NCBI GenBank assembly: GCA_035318985.1
Contig: DATHDP010000122.1
Coordinates: 1 to 13,754, forward strand
Direction of reading: 5' to 3'
Length of the DNA: 13,754 nucleotides
From: VBAS01 sp035318985
GTDB lineage: Bacteria > Bacteroidota > Bacteroidia > Chitinophagales > Chitinophagaceae
Below the pieces are notes generated by a model. The model saw nothing but the letters and a program-made list of their open reading frames with translations. It made no database searches and was not told the origin of the DNA. Made by a program: the position numbers and the translations under genes. Positions 1 to 6,051 of the stretch are shown in pieces (positions within the stretch are counted from its first letter, which is position 1; every line of letters begins with the position of its first letter).

Positions 1-64
1 GTAGCTGCATAAAATGATTTTAGAATGGGAAGGTAAATAATTTAATAGTTCAAATTGTTTGAAT

Positions 65-100
65 TTTTAAAAGAGAACCTATATTTAAAAAGAAGGTTCA
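65..100 (-). terminator. Possible weak intrinsic terminator after the DinB-like gene
   Basis: Read on the minus strand, a 6-bp stem (AGGTTC at 94-99 pairing with GAACCT at 75-80, 13-nt loop) is followed by TCTTTT. It lies 26 bases past the stop of the last gene of the eight-gene minus-strand run, where a terminator is expected. The stem is short and AT-rich, so this is a weak call. I see no other feature in bases 1-125. Confidence 0.3.
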
Positions 101-125
101 GTGACAGAAAAAAATATCTCGACTG

Positions 126-602
126 CTATTTTCCGGGCGACTGCAAGAGTATTTTTTTTATGAGTACAATTTGGCCTAAATGGTAATGAGTATGCTCAAT
201 AATGCCATGAATATTCCTATAATAGGTTCCATATTTTTCATCTGAAAAGGTCTCTCCAAGTTTACTTTCTGGCAATTGTTCTATCAACTTGCTAAAATTT
301 TCTGCATCGCTCCATGTCTTGTTCAATAGCTTTTCCCAATCCTCCTGGTTTTGGATCGGTGGAAGATCAAAGCTATACTTATCATGTGCAGTAAGTGGTT
401 CGCCTTGTAAAACCTTCGTGACCGCACTTATATAATAATTGATATGAAAAACGAGAGTGGCGATTATGTTTAATGAATTGATTTTTGTTGTGGCTTGTTG
501 CCAGGTTACATCAGCCAGCGTTTCTTTAAGATTTACAGATGTCCAGTTCCCACCAAAATGAACATCTCTGAAGTGTTTTGCTATTTGAGTGGTCAGGTTC
601 AT
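126..602 (-). CDS. DinB-like (DinB/YfiT superfamily) putative metal-dependent enzyme
   Basis: A 158-residue protein of the DinB four-helix-bundle superfamily. Family members bind a divalent metal with three histidines; some are thiol-dependent S-transferases, for example the bacillithiol transferase BstA/YfiT, but most have no known reaction. The putative triad is visible: H53 in the segment LVFHINYY, and H137 and H141 in the C-terminal helix EHTHYHLGQI, which fits the usual HxxxHxxQ pattern. The length is normal for the family. It has no signal peptide or membrane helix, so it should be cytoplasmic. It is the last gene of the arsR-led run, 38 nt after the DUF4256 gene. The ATG start gives the usual N-terminus. 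Superfamily assignment is firm; the substrate is unknown. Confidence 0.8.
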   Translation of the reverse strand: MNLTTQIAKHFRDVHFGGNWTSVNLKETLADVTWQQATTKINSLNIIATLVFHINYYISAVTKVLQGEPLTAHDKYSFDLPPIQNQEDWEKLLNKTWSDAENFSKLIEQLPESKLGETFSDEKYGTYYRNIHGIIEHTHYHLGQIVLIKKILLQSPGK

Positions 603-640
603 GTTGTAAAATATTTTCGTGATGCTATTTGTATAAAATT

Positions 641-1201
641 TTAGACCCTTAATGAACCACGGAATCCCCTTACCGCATAGTAAGAATCTGCACCATTGTG
701 ATACAGGAAAACAGTGTCGTAGCGACGGTCACAAAAAACGGCGCCACCGAGTTTTCTAATTTCAGAAGGAGTTTTCACCCAGCTCGATGTTTTCGTATCG
801 AACTTTCCAAGTTTCTGCAACGCTCTGTATTCTTCTTCCGATAAAATTTCAACGCCCATGTCAGCTGCCATATTAATAGCGCTATCTTTTGGTTTATGTT
901 CTTTTCTTTTTTCTAAAGCTTCATGATCGTAACATAGACTTCTGCGGTCTTTGGGACTCTCTGTTGAGCAATCATAAAAAACATATTCGCCAGTTTTTTT
1001 ATCATGATCAACAACATCTGGTTCGCCACCTGTTACTTCCATCTCATCAAGTACATGAAGTTTTTTAGGATTGGCTTCCAACCTTGCTTGTACTTTGGCC
1101 CAATCAAGACCTTTATGACGGTTCATGTTTTTCTCAAAACGAGCTTTCAATGTTTTGAGTAATTCTTCATGTTGTTCGGATGACAACTTTTTTTTTGCCA
1201 T
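641..1201 (-). CDS. DUF4256 family protein
   Basis: A 186-residue soluble protein that I recognise as DUF4256, a family with no established function. It starts with a lysine-rich segment (MAKKK). The middle is rich in charged and aromatic residues, with GGEPDVVDHD (about 58-67) and YDCSTESPKDRRSLCYD (about 76-92). The C-terminal part contains GGAVFCDRRYDTVFLYHNGA, and the protein ends in RGFRGSLRV. Such sequences look like one globular domain over nearly the full length. No signal peptide or membrane helix is seen. Two conserved-looking cysteine segments (DCSTES and FCDRR) could be functional, but I cannot assign a site. It lies 32 nt after the DUF1801/YdeI gene and 38 nt before the DinB-like gene, consistent with co-transcription. 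Confidence 0.8.
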   Translation of the reverse strand: MAKKKLSSEQHEELLKTLKARFEKNMNRHKGLDWAKVQARLEANPKKLHVLDEMEVTGGEPDVVDHDKKTGEYVFYDCSTESPKDRRSLCYDHEALEKRKEHKPKDSAINMAADMGVEILSEEEYRALQKLGKFDTKTSSWVKTPSEIRKLGGAVFCDRRYDTVFLYHNGADSYYAVRGFRGSLRV

Positions 1202-1233
1202 AACTTTTATTTTAAGAAGATAAGTGGAATTTA

Positions 1234-1821
1234 TTAATCATCTAATCCCTTTCCACTGAGAATTTGTTTGATATATTTTTCAACTCTTGCTTCACGGGTT
1301 TTGGATTGCTTGGCTTGAGAAAAATAAAAAATGTATGCCCTTTGCCGTCCCGGTGTCAAAGCATCAAAAGCTTTTTTCAAAGCAGAGTTTTTATCTAATC
1401 TTTTTTGAAATTCTTCCGGGATCTTGAATTCTGATGTCTTTTTTAATTTCACTTTTAAACCAGCTCTTTCAACTTCAATAGCTTCATAAACATAGGCCTT
1501 CAATATTTTTTCCATCTTTACTATTTCCCGGGCATTCGTGAACCGGATCTGTCGTGCCGACTGGACATTCTTCGTTTGCTGGATCAAAATACCATTGGGA
1601 TCATTAAGCAAAGCACCTTTGAAAAACAAAAGAGCACAATATTCTTTAAATCCATGTATCAATACAATGTTTGTGTTTTCAAACGTGTAACAAGGGCAAC
1701 CCCATTTCAATTCTTCGATCAATCCACAGTCAAGAATGATCTTTCTTAATTTCTCATATTCTTTCTGCCACTGTGTGTCTTTGCTAAAAAACCAATCAAC
1801 TTTAGGATTCATGTTATTCAT
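1234..1821 (-). CDS. DUF1801 / YdeI (OmdA) family protein
   Basis: A 195-residue protein with two parts. Residues about 10-115 look like DUF1801, a small fold related to the iron-binding protein frataxin; it carries the typical segment EELKWGCPCYTF and GFKEYCALLFFKGALL. Residues about 130-190 match the YdeI/OmdA C-terminal type: IPEEFQKRLDKN, then ALTPGRQRAYIFYFSQAKQ, then TREARVEKYI. B. subtilis YdeI has the same layout and has been linked to resistance to cationic peptides, but the biochemistry is unknown. Two starts are possible (MNNM and the fourth-codon ATG); the difference is trivial. It sits in the arsR-led run, 24 nt after the second SRPBCC gene. It has no membrane segment. Confidence 0.8.
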   Translation of the reverse strand: MNNMNPKVDWFFSKDTQWQKEYEKLRKIILDCGLIEELKWGCPCYTFENTNIVLIHGFKEYCALLFFKGALLNDPNGILIQQTKNVQSARQIRFTNAREIVKMEKILKAYVYEAIEVERAGLKVKLKKTSEFKIPEEFQKRLDKNSALKKAFDALTPGRQRAYIFYFSQAKQSKTREARVEKYIKQILSGKGLDD

Positions 1822-1845
1822 TTATTAGTATGCTGAATTGTCAAG

Positions 1846-2337
1846 TTAAAAATTATTAAATAGTTTATCCAGTTTGTTAAAAATCTCTACTAACCCTTTT
1901 TCCATTCCGCTATTTATCATTGCGTCTCTTGTAGCAACCGAAGGACAGATATCATGAATGGTTATCTTAGTTCTATTGGTGGAAAGTTCTTCAAATTTAA
2001 TGATCTCCAAAATAGCGTTTCCTCTTTCCGGGAGTTCCATAAATTCAGAAGTTTGTATTATTCTTTCGGGAGATGATATCTCATGAATTACACCGCTAAA
2101 AGTGCAGAGGATCTTTCCTTCTTTGTTTTTGTTGCACCAACTATAATTGCCGCCTGTTCTGTAATCATGATAATTGAAATGCATAGTATAATCAAAAGGA
2201 GCAAAAAACTGAACCAATATCTCCGGGTCAGTAAATGCTTGAAAAACGCTATCTCTTGGAATATCAACTTCCCGGATAATGAATAATTCTTGTCTGTTTT
2301 TTTCAGCAATAACCTGAGTCTTTTCTTTCATGATCAT
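1846..2337 (-). CDS. SRPBCC / AHSA1-like domain protein (second copy in operon)
   Basis: A 163-residue protein of the SRPBCC (START/Bet v1-like) fold, AHSA1 subgroup. These proteins form a deep hydrophobic pocket; most bacterial ones have unknown ligands. Signature segments are IIREVDIPRDSVFQAFTDPE near the N-terminus, a central TFSGVIHEISSPERI, and TKITIHDICPS plus a long C-terminal helix. It is clearly a paralogue of the product of 3432-3896 (matching REVDIP/REFDLP, GVIHEIS/GVIHEFS and SVATRDAM/SVEKRDQM). Its start overlaps the stop of the preceding DUF998-like gene by one base (TAATG), so the two are probably translationally coupled. An alternative ATG two codons later is equally possible. 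Confidence 0.85.
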   Translation of the reverse strand: MIMKEKTQVIAEKNRQELFIIREVDIPRDSVFQAFTDPEILVQFFAPFDYTMHFNYHDYRTGGNYSWCNKNKEGKILCTFSGVIHEISSPERIIQTSEFMELPERGNAILEIIKFEELSTNRTKITIHDICPSVATRDAMINSGMEKGLVEIFNKLDKLFNNF

Positions 2338-2984
2338 TATGGTTTTGATTTGTTTAGTTTAATATATTGCAATGCAAGTATGATCAGCCAAATATGATAA
2401 GAGAGAAACATTATTCTTGGAGGATAGCCAATCGGAACATTTTCACCAACAGCATTTTCTCCTAATGGGGCAACAAAAAGATTATAGTGGGCAATAAAGC
2501 CTATGAATGCGAGCAGGGGCAGGAAAGCAGTCCATCTCAAAATATTTTTTGCACCTTTCCATTGTTCGTTTTTCATCAGATTGCGATTGATGAATAATGC
2601 AGCAAAAGGCAGTAATATCATTGCCAGCCCACCTGAAATTGTATGTATTAATGTGGTGGTGATGGTAAGGTCTGGCGGATAAGGGTCGGTTACAAATACT
2701 CCCACACCCACAGTTCCAATAAAGCAAATGAAAAGCAAAGCCAAACCGATTTTTCCCCATCGGCCATGAACATATCTTTTTATGGAAAGAAATAAAAACA
2801 AATAACTTAATGCCGAACAGAAAAACGCAGCCTGCATTAGCCATCCAAATTTTCCTATAGCCCATTCACTGATGGTGTTTGAATAAGTATGAATTTCCGG
2901 TCGCAGGAAAATCAAAATGATCAGCAACGCCTCGTATGTCGCTGCCATGAATATTGATAATTTGGCATAAAATGTTTTTTTCAT
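2337..2984 (-). CDS. DUF998-like integral membrane protein
   Basis: A 215-residue membrane protein, most likely of the DUF998 family. Six hydrophobic segments can be read: about 8-28, 47-67, 77-100 (LALLFICFIGTVGVGVFV), 107-130, 148-168 and 190-208. Between helices 3 and 4 is the loop TDPYPPDLT, which resembles the conserved FPTD/TDPYP loop of the family. No catalytic residues stand out, and family function is unknown. The start is supported by an AGGAAG sequence four bases upstream of the ATG, which is unusual here because most genes in this window lack a Shine-Dalgarno. It follows the DoxX-like gene by 45 nt and overlaps the next gene by one base. Confidence 0.75.
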   Translation of the reverse strand: MKKTFYAKLSIFMAATYEALLIILIFLRPEIHTYSNTISEWAIGKFGWLMQAAFFCSALSYLFLFLSIKRYVHGRWGKIGLALLFICFIGTVGVGVFVTDPYPPDLTITTTLIHTISGGLAMILLPFAALFINRNLMKNEQWKGAKNILRWTAFLPLLAFIGFIAHYNLFVAPLGENAVGENVPIGYPPRIMFLSYHIWLIILALQYIKLNKSKP

Positions 2985-3029
2985 TACTTCCTGCTTTAGC
3001 TAAATATTTTCGGAATTCATATCATTTAT

Positions 3030-3425
3030 TTAGTGATTAGCTAAAATTAATTTTCTATCAATAGGTCTGAAATACCAGGATACCACGGTCAGGATTAAAA
3101 GTAATAATGAAGGAAATATTTCACTAATGGAATTACCCGCAGCGATATGTGTAAATATTGCTCCTGACATCATAAAGAAAAAACCTGCATAAGCCCATTC
3201 CTTTAGTAAGGGGAATTTTGGAATCAACAATGCTATAACTCCTAAAATTTTCGAAACACCGAGTAGCGTTACAAAATAAACAGGATAGCCTAAATGTGTC
3301 ATGCTTTCTAAACTTCCCGGCCCATTACCTTTTAGTTTTAATAACTGGACAACCCCGGTTGATACCATTCCTAGTGATAGCCAAATGGTGGCGATCCAAT
3401 AGATGATCTTATTTCTCTTTGTCAT
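3030..3425 (-). CDS. DoxX-like family membrane protein
   Basis: A 131-residue protein with four hydrophobic helices (about 8-28, 47-67, 74-95 and 100-119), typical of the DoxX/DoxX-like family in length and topology. Recognisable features are the GVVQLLKL segment after helix 1, HLGYPVYFVTLLGVSKILGV in the second helix region and a charged C-terminus. DoxX-type proteins are found in very varied settings, including oxidative-stress and thiol metabolism operons, but they lack a general biochemical role. It begins 6 nt after the stop of the first SRPBCC gene. The pair arsR/AHSA1-like plus DoxX-like is one I recall seeing often in Bacteroidota and Firmicutes. Confidence 0.8.
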   Translation of the reverse strand: MTKRNKIIYWIATIWLSLGMVSTGVVQLLKLKGNGPGSLESMTHLGYPVYFVTLLGVSKILGVIALLIPKFPLLKEWAYAGFFFMMSGAIFTHIAAGNSISEIFPSLLLLILTVVSWYFRPIDRKLILANH

Positions 3426-3431
3426 GGATTG

Positions 3432-3896
3432 TTATTTTAACTTGTTTACGATTTCCTGCAAGCGATTATGCGCCATATTTATGCCTTGAGCAAACGGCAT
3501 CTTCAGCATTTGATCTCTTTTTTCGACTGATTCAAAAATTGTGTGGATCGTTAGCTTGCTTGTGTCATCAGTAAGTTGTTCAAATTCCAGGACCTCAAGT
3601 TGGACGCCAAAAGGTGTATTCTCGAATTCAAAAGTTCTTGTGATCTTCTTGTTCGGGCTAAACTCATGGATCACGCCATTGAATCCGTATTTATTTCCTT
3701 TAGGGTCGGTTGTTTCAAACCGATAACTGCCATGTTTTTTATTTTCTAATTTCAGCACTTTGGTGCCCATCCATTGCTCAACAATTTCTGCATCTTCATA
3801 TGCTTTAAAAAGTAGTTCCAATGGGAGATCAAATTCCCTTGTGATCGTTAGTTCCTGTTTGCCATCTTCGGCATTGATTTTTGTTTTTCTTTCCAT
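3432..3896 (-). CDS. SRPBCC / AHSA1-like domain protein (first copy in operon)
   Basis: A 154-residue SRPBCC-fold protein of the AHSA1 type, the usual partner of ArsR-like repressors of this kind. The N-terminal strand and helix read ELTITREFDLPLELLFKAYE, followed by EQWMGTKVLKLEN. The central strand reads GFNGVIHEFSPNKKITRTFE. Near the end is a long helix with MAHNRLQEIVNKLK. It has no membrane segment or signal peptide. It probably binds a small hydrophobic ligand, but the ligand is unknown. It lies 36 nt downstream of arsR, and that gap is occupied by a dispersed-repeat-like sequence. The similar gene at 1846-2337 suggests an old duplication inside this operon. Confidence 0.85.
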   Translation of the reverse strand: MERKTKINAEDGKQELTITREFDLPLELLFKAYEDAEIVEQWMGTKVLKLENKKHGSYRFETTDPKGNKYGFNGVIHEFSPNKKITRTFEFENTPFGVQLEVLEFEQLTDDTSKLTIHTIFESVEKRDQMLKMPFAQGINMAHNRLQEIVNKLK

Positions 3897-3908
3897 ATTA
3901 TTTTATTT

Positions 3909-3935
3909 GTCACCCTGAGCGCAGTCGAAGGGTTA
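3909..3935. repeat. Short dispersed-repeat-like element at the end of arsR
   Basis: The sequence around CCTGAGCGCAGTCGAAGG is GC-rich, unlike the AT-rich DNA around it. I recall almost the same string as an intergenic repeat in many Bacteroidota genomes (opposite strand: CCTTCGACTGCGCTCAGG). Here it fills most of the 36-nt gap between arsR and the first SRPBCC gene, and its edge supplies the arsR stop codon (3933-3935). Only one copy is in the window, so repeat status rests on memory rather than on the sequence. Confidence 0.5.
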
Positions 3936-4256
3936 CTTTTTTGTTTTGTATTTCTTCATTACCGATTCCAATTTATTAAACCTGTCATCCCATAGTTTGC
4001 GGAATGCTTCAATGAAGTCGGCTAGTTCTTTCATTTTTTTTGGATTGACGTGATAGTAAACTTCCCGGCCGTTATACTCTTGTTCAAGTAATTCACACTC
4101 GGTGAGTATTTGTAAGTGTTTTGAAACGGTTGGCCTGGCTGTGTCAAAGTTTGCTGCTATTGCCCCTGCTGTCAGGGATTGTGAAGCAACTAAGAGGAGT
4201 ATGGCTCTTCTTGTAGGGTCTGCTATCGCCTGAAATACGTCTCGTCTTAAATTCAT
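3933..4256 (-). CDS. ArsR/SmtB-family (SdpR-like) transcriptional repressor
   Basis: A 107-residue winged-helix repressor and first gene of the eight-gene run. The order is the family start DVFQAIADPTRRAILLLV (6-23), helix-turn-helix with recognition helix TARPTVSKHLQIL (39-51), and wing NGREVYYHV (62-70). The C-terminal helix (73-100) should form the dimer interface. The metal-sensing motif of classical ArsR/SmtB proteins (ELCVCDL) is absent and the only cysteine is C54, so it is unlikely to sense metal through that site. It is probably autoregulatory: two matching palindromes cover its own promoter just upstream. It diverges from the methyltransferase gene, with 129 nt between the start codons. 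The stop codon lies in a repeat-like sequence. Confidence 0.9.
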   Translation of the reverse strand: MNLRRDVFQAIADPTRRAILLLVASQSLTAGAIAANFDTARPTVSKHLQILTECELLEQEYNGREVYYHVNPKKMKELADFIEAFRKLWDDRFNKLESVMKKYKTKK

Positions 4257-4258
4257 TG

Positions 4259-4302
4259 TGTAGCTATTTGACTACAAATCTACATGAAGCCATTTAACTA
4301 CA
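4259..4302 (-). promoter_or_regulatory. Pair of 18-bp operator-like palindromes for the ArsR-type repressor
   Basis: Two sites, TGTAGCTATTTGACTACA (4259-4276) and TGAAGCCATTTAACTACA (4285-4302), match at 15 of 18 positions and lie 26 bp apart centre to centre. Each is an imperfect dyad with TGTAG/CTACA arms; the second has one arm mismatch. One covers the -7 end and the expected transcription start, the other the spacer between the promoter boxes. This placement is what an autorepressor would need. The link to the ArsR protein is inferred from position and symmetry. Confidence 0.7.
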
Positions 4303-4306
4303 CAAA
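4275..4306 (-). promoter_or_regulatory. Bacteroidota-type promoter of the arsR operon
   Basis: On the minus strand TTTG (4303-4306) is followed after exactly 20 nt by TAGATTTG (4275-4282), a full match to the Bacteroidota consensus TTTG...TAnnTTTG. The transcription start would fall near 4268, leaving a leader of only about 12 nt before the arsR ATG. The operator-like palindromes overlap both the spacer and the -7 box. Confidence 0.7.
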
Positions 4307-4370
4307 TTTTTTTTGTGATTTTTTCTAGCCTTAAAAAAGGTATTATATACCCGCATCATTCAGGAAGATT

Positions 4371-4378
4371 TATCTTTA
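4371..4378 (+). promoter_or_regulatory. Possible -7 element of the RNA methyltransferase gene
   Basis: TATCTTTA differs from TAnnTTTG only in the last base and ends 7 nt before the ATG at 4386. I find no TTG at the right distance upstream, so the call is weak. If it is right, transcription would start at or beside the start codon. Confidence 0.3.
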
Positions 4379-4385
4379 GCGTCTC

Positions 4386-5573
4386 ATGAATTTATTTACT
4401 GATAAAGCGGTTATTATTATTACTTGTCCCAAACGGCTGGCACCTTACCTGGAGCAGGAAGTAAAGGATCTTGGATTTATTCCTGAAGAAACATTTGTAA
4501 CTGGGGTACGCTTCTTTGGCACTATTACCGATTGTATTAAATTAAACCTGAATCTTCGTTGTGCCAGCCAGGTACTTTATAGCCTGAAAAAATTCGACGC
4601 AGAAAATGCGGATGACATTTATAATGTTCTTATTGATTATCCATGGGAGAATATTTTACCCGATCCGGGTTATTTTTCCATCACAAGCAATGTAAATAAT
4701 CCTACTATTAATAACAGCATGTTTGCAAACCTGCGGGTAAAAGATGCGATAGTGGACAGGTTGCGTGAAAAAAGAGGCATACGTCCATCAACGGGCTCGG
4801 CACTTACAGGTGCTGTCATCAACCTGTTTTGGAAAAATGAAAATGCAGAAATATTTATTGATACATCAGGCGATTCTTTAGGCAGGCATGGGTACCGGAA
4901 AATACCGGGCCAGGCTCCTATGCTGGAAGCATTGGCTGCAGCAACTATTTATGCTACGCAATGGGATAAAAGATCACCATTTGTAAATCCTATGTGCGGG
5001 TCGGGTACTGTTGCCATTGAAGCAGCCATGATCGCCACCAACAGGCGACCGGGATTATTTAGAACCAATTATGCTTTTATGCATTTGCAGGGATATGATG
5101 AATCGGTTTATTTACAGGAAGATGCTTTATTGGAAAAACAAATTGTTGATGTACCCGGTCTTCGTATCATCGCAACAGATTACAACGGCAAGGCAATCGA
5201 AAATGCAAAGAAGAATGCAATTGCAGCCGGTGTAGCCGGCCTGATCGATTTTGCTGTTTGTGATTTTGCCGATACCGAGATACCACCACATGTTCCTGGT
5301 ATTTTTTATGTAAACCCGGAATATGGTGAACGATTGGGTGAGGTTAGTAAACTTGAAGAAACCTATAGCCGTATCGGTGATTTTATGAAACAGAAATGCG
5401 GTGGATATTTTGGTTATGTTTTTACTGGTAACCTTGACCTCGCAAAAAAAATAGGATTGAAAGCCAAACGCCGTATAGAATTTTATACCAGTACAATTGA
5501 CTGCCGCTTGCTGGAATATGAATTATACAGCGGAAGCCGGGCGGCACCAAAAGAAGTAAAAGAAGAACAGTAA
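4386..5573 (+). CDS. THUMP-domain 23S rRNA methyltransferase, RlmL (YcbY N-terminal half) type
   Basis: A 395-residue protein that should transfer a methyl group from S-adenosylmethionine to guanine N2 in large-subunit rRNA. The N-terminal part (about 6-165) holds the ferredoxin-like and THUMP RNA-binding regions. It ends in the family hallmark IDTSGDSLGRHGYR (158-171). The Rossmann methyltransferase domain follows, with SAM motif I NPMCGSGT (201-208), acidic ATDYNGKAIENAKKN (263-277) and motif IV NPEYGER (310-316). E. coli RlmL fuses this to RlmK and is about 700 residues; here only the RlmL half is present. Motif IV has glutamate (E312) where E. coli-type enzymes have proline (NPPY). A terminator follows the stop. 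The exact rRNA position is inferred. Confidence 0.88.
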   Translation: MNLFTDKAVIIITCPKRLAPYLEQEVKDLGFIPEETFVTGVRFFGTITDCIKLNLNLRCASQVLYSLKKFDAENADDIYNVLIDYPWENILPDPGYFSITSNVNNPTINNSMFANLRVKDAIVDRLREKRGIRPSTGSALTGAVINLFWKNENAEIFIDTSGDSLGRHGYRKIPGQAPMLEALAAATIYATQWDKRSPFVNPMCGSGTVAIEAAMIATNRRPGLFRTNYAFMHLQGYDESVYLQEDALLEKQIVDVPGLRIIATDYNGKAIENAKKNAIAAGVAGLIDFAVCDFADTEIPPHVPGIFYVNPEYGERLGEVSKLEETYSRIGDFMKQKCGGYFGYVFTGNLDLAKKIGLKAKRRIEFYTSTIDCRLLEYELYSGSRAAPKEVKEEQ

Positions 5574-5582
5574 TTGTAAATT

Positions 5583-5603
5583 AATCCGTTGACCGGATTT
5601 TTT
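5583..5603 (+). terminator. Intrinsic terminator after the RNA methyltransferase
   Basis: AATCCG (5583-5588) pairs with CGGATT (5594-5599) around a 5-nt loop, and the right arm runs into six consecutive T (5598-5603). It starts 10 bases past the methyltransferase stop codon. The compact stem and T-run are what a Rho-independent terminator needs, so the downstream MazG-like gene probably has its own promoter. Confidence 0.65.
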
Positions 5604-5627
5604 CAAAAACACAATTCAGTCTATTTC

Positions 5628-5717
5628 CTTTGCGCTTCTTTGCGTTTTACTTTTATTTTTCTTTGCGGTTAAAATTTTACCGCAAAGCCGCAAAGGGTTC
5701 GCAAAGAAAACGCAAAG
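5628..5717. repeat. Inverted, multi-unit CTTTGCG repeat element
   Basis: Three CTTTGCG units (5628-5634, 5638-5644, 5661-5667) face four inverted CGCAAAG units (5681-5687, 5689-5695, 5700-5706, 5711-5717). The centre is a 9-bp stem, CTTTGCGGT (5661-5669) with ACCGCAAAG (5679-5687), around a 9-nt loop. Several units are spaced 10-11 nt apart, close to one helical turn. I recall similar strings between genes in many Bacteroidota genomes. The element lies between a terminator and the MazG-like gene; whether it acts as RNA hairpin, protein-binding array or mobile remnant is unknown. Confidence 0.65.
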
Positions 5718-5765
5718 AATAAAACATAGATCAACTCTTTATTAAAATAATAATAGTATAACCAT

Positions 5766-6032
5766 ATGGATATTTCAGCACTGCAAAAAATTGTAAGAGA
5801 CAGATATTTTAAAACAGATAATGAAAGGGGCATCTATCACACTGCCTTATGGTTTCATGAAGAAGTGGGAGAGCTTTCTGCTGCAATAGCCAGGGGGGAT
5901 ATTCAAAATGCAAAAGAAGAGCTGGGAGATGTGTTGATGTGGTTATTAACCTTAGCCAATCTTTTGAATGTGGACATGGAAGATGTTATTAAAGAATACT
6001 TAAATAATCCCCGCAAACTTCCGTCAAAATAG
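5766..6032 (+). CDS. MazG-like nucleotide pyrophosphohydrolase
   Basis: An 88-residue all-alpha NTP-PPase domain of the MazG type. Such enzymes cut nucleoside triphosphates to the monophosphate and pyrophosphate, usually to remove damaged or unwanted nucleotides. The magnesium-binding motif is present: E33xxE36 in HEEVGELSAAI and E52xxD55 in KEELGDVLMWL, with the usual 15-residue spacing. The protein is about one domain long; E. coli MazG has two in about 260 residues, so this is the small, probably oligomeric form. No good promoter was found in the AT-rich stretch 5718-5765. It converges on the helicase gene with only 19 nt between stop codons and no visible terminator there. The natural substrate cannot be told. 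Confidence 0.85.
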   Translation: MDISALQKIVRDRYFKTDNERGIYHTALWFHEEVGELSAAIARGDIQNAKEELGDVLMWLLTLANLLNVDMEDVIKEYLNNPRKLPSK

Positions 6033-6051
6033 AGTAGTTATGAGCTAATAT

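Noticed and set aside
14..40. A 7- to 8-codon plus-strand frame at the left edge
   Set aside because: All three plus-strand frames stop within the first 40 bases. There is no evidence for the end of an upstream gene.
2088..2309. Hydrophobic 73-codon minus-strand frame inside the second SRPBCC gene
   Set aside because: The same strand is used by the SRPBCC gene, which has a full conserved domain in the other frame. The hydrophobicity is a by-product of AT-rich sequence.
4339..4351. Palindrome-like GGTATTATATACC upstream of the methyltransferase gene
   Set aside because: Arms are only 5 bp in AT-rich DNA, there is no T-run, and it does not fit the promoter geometry.
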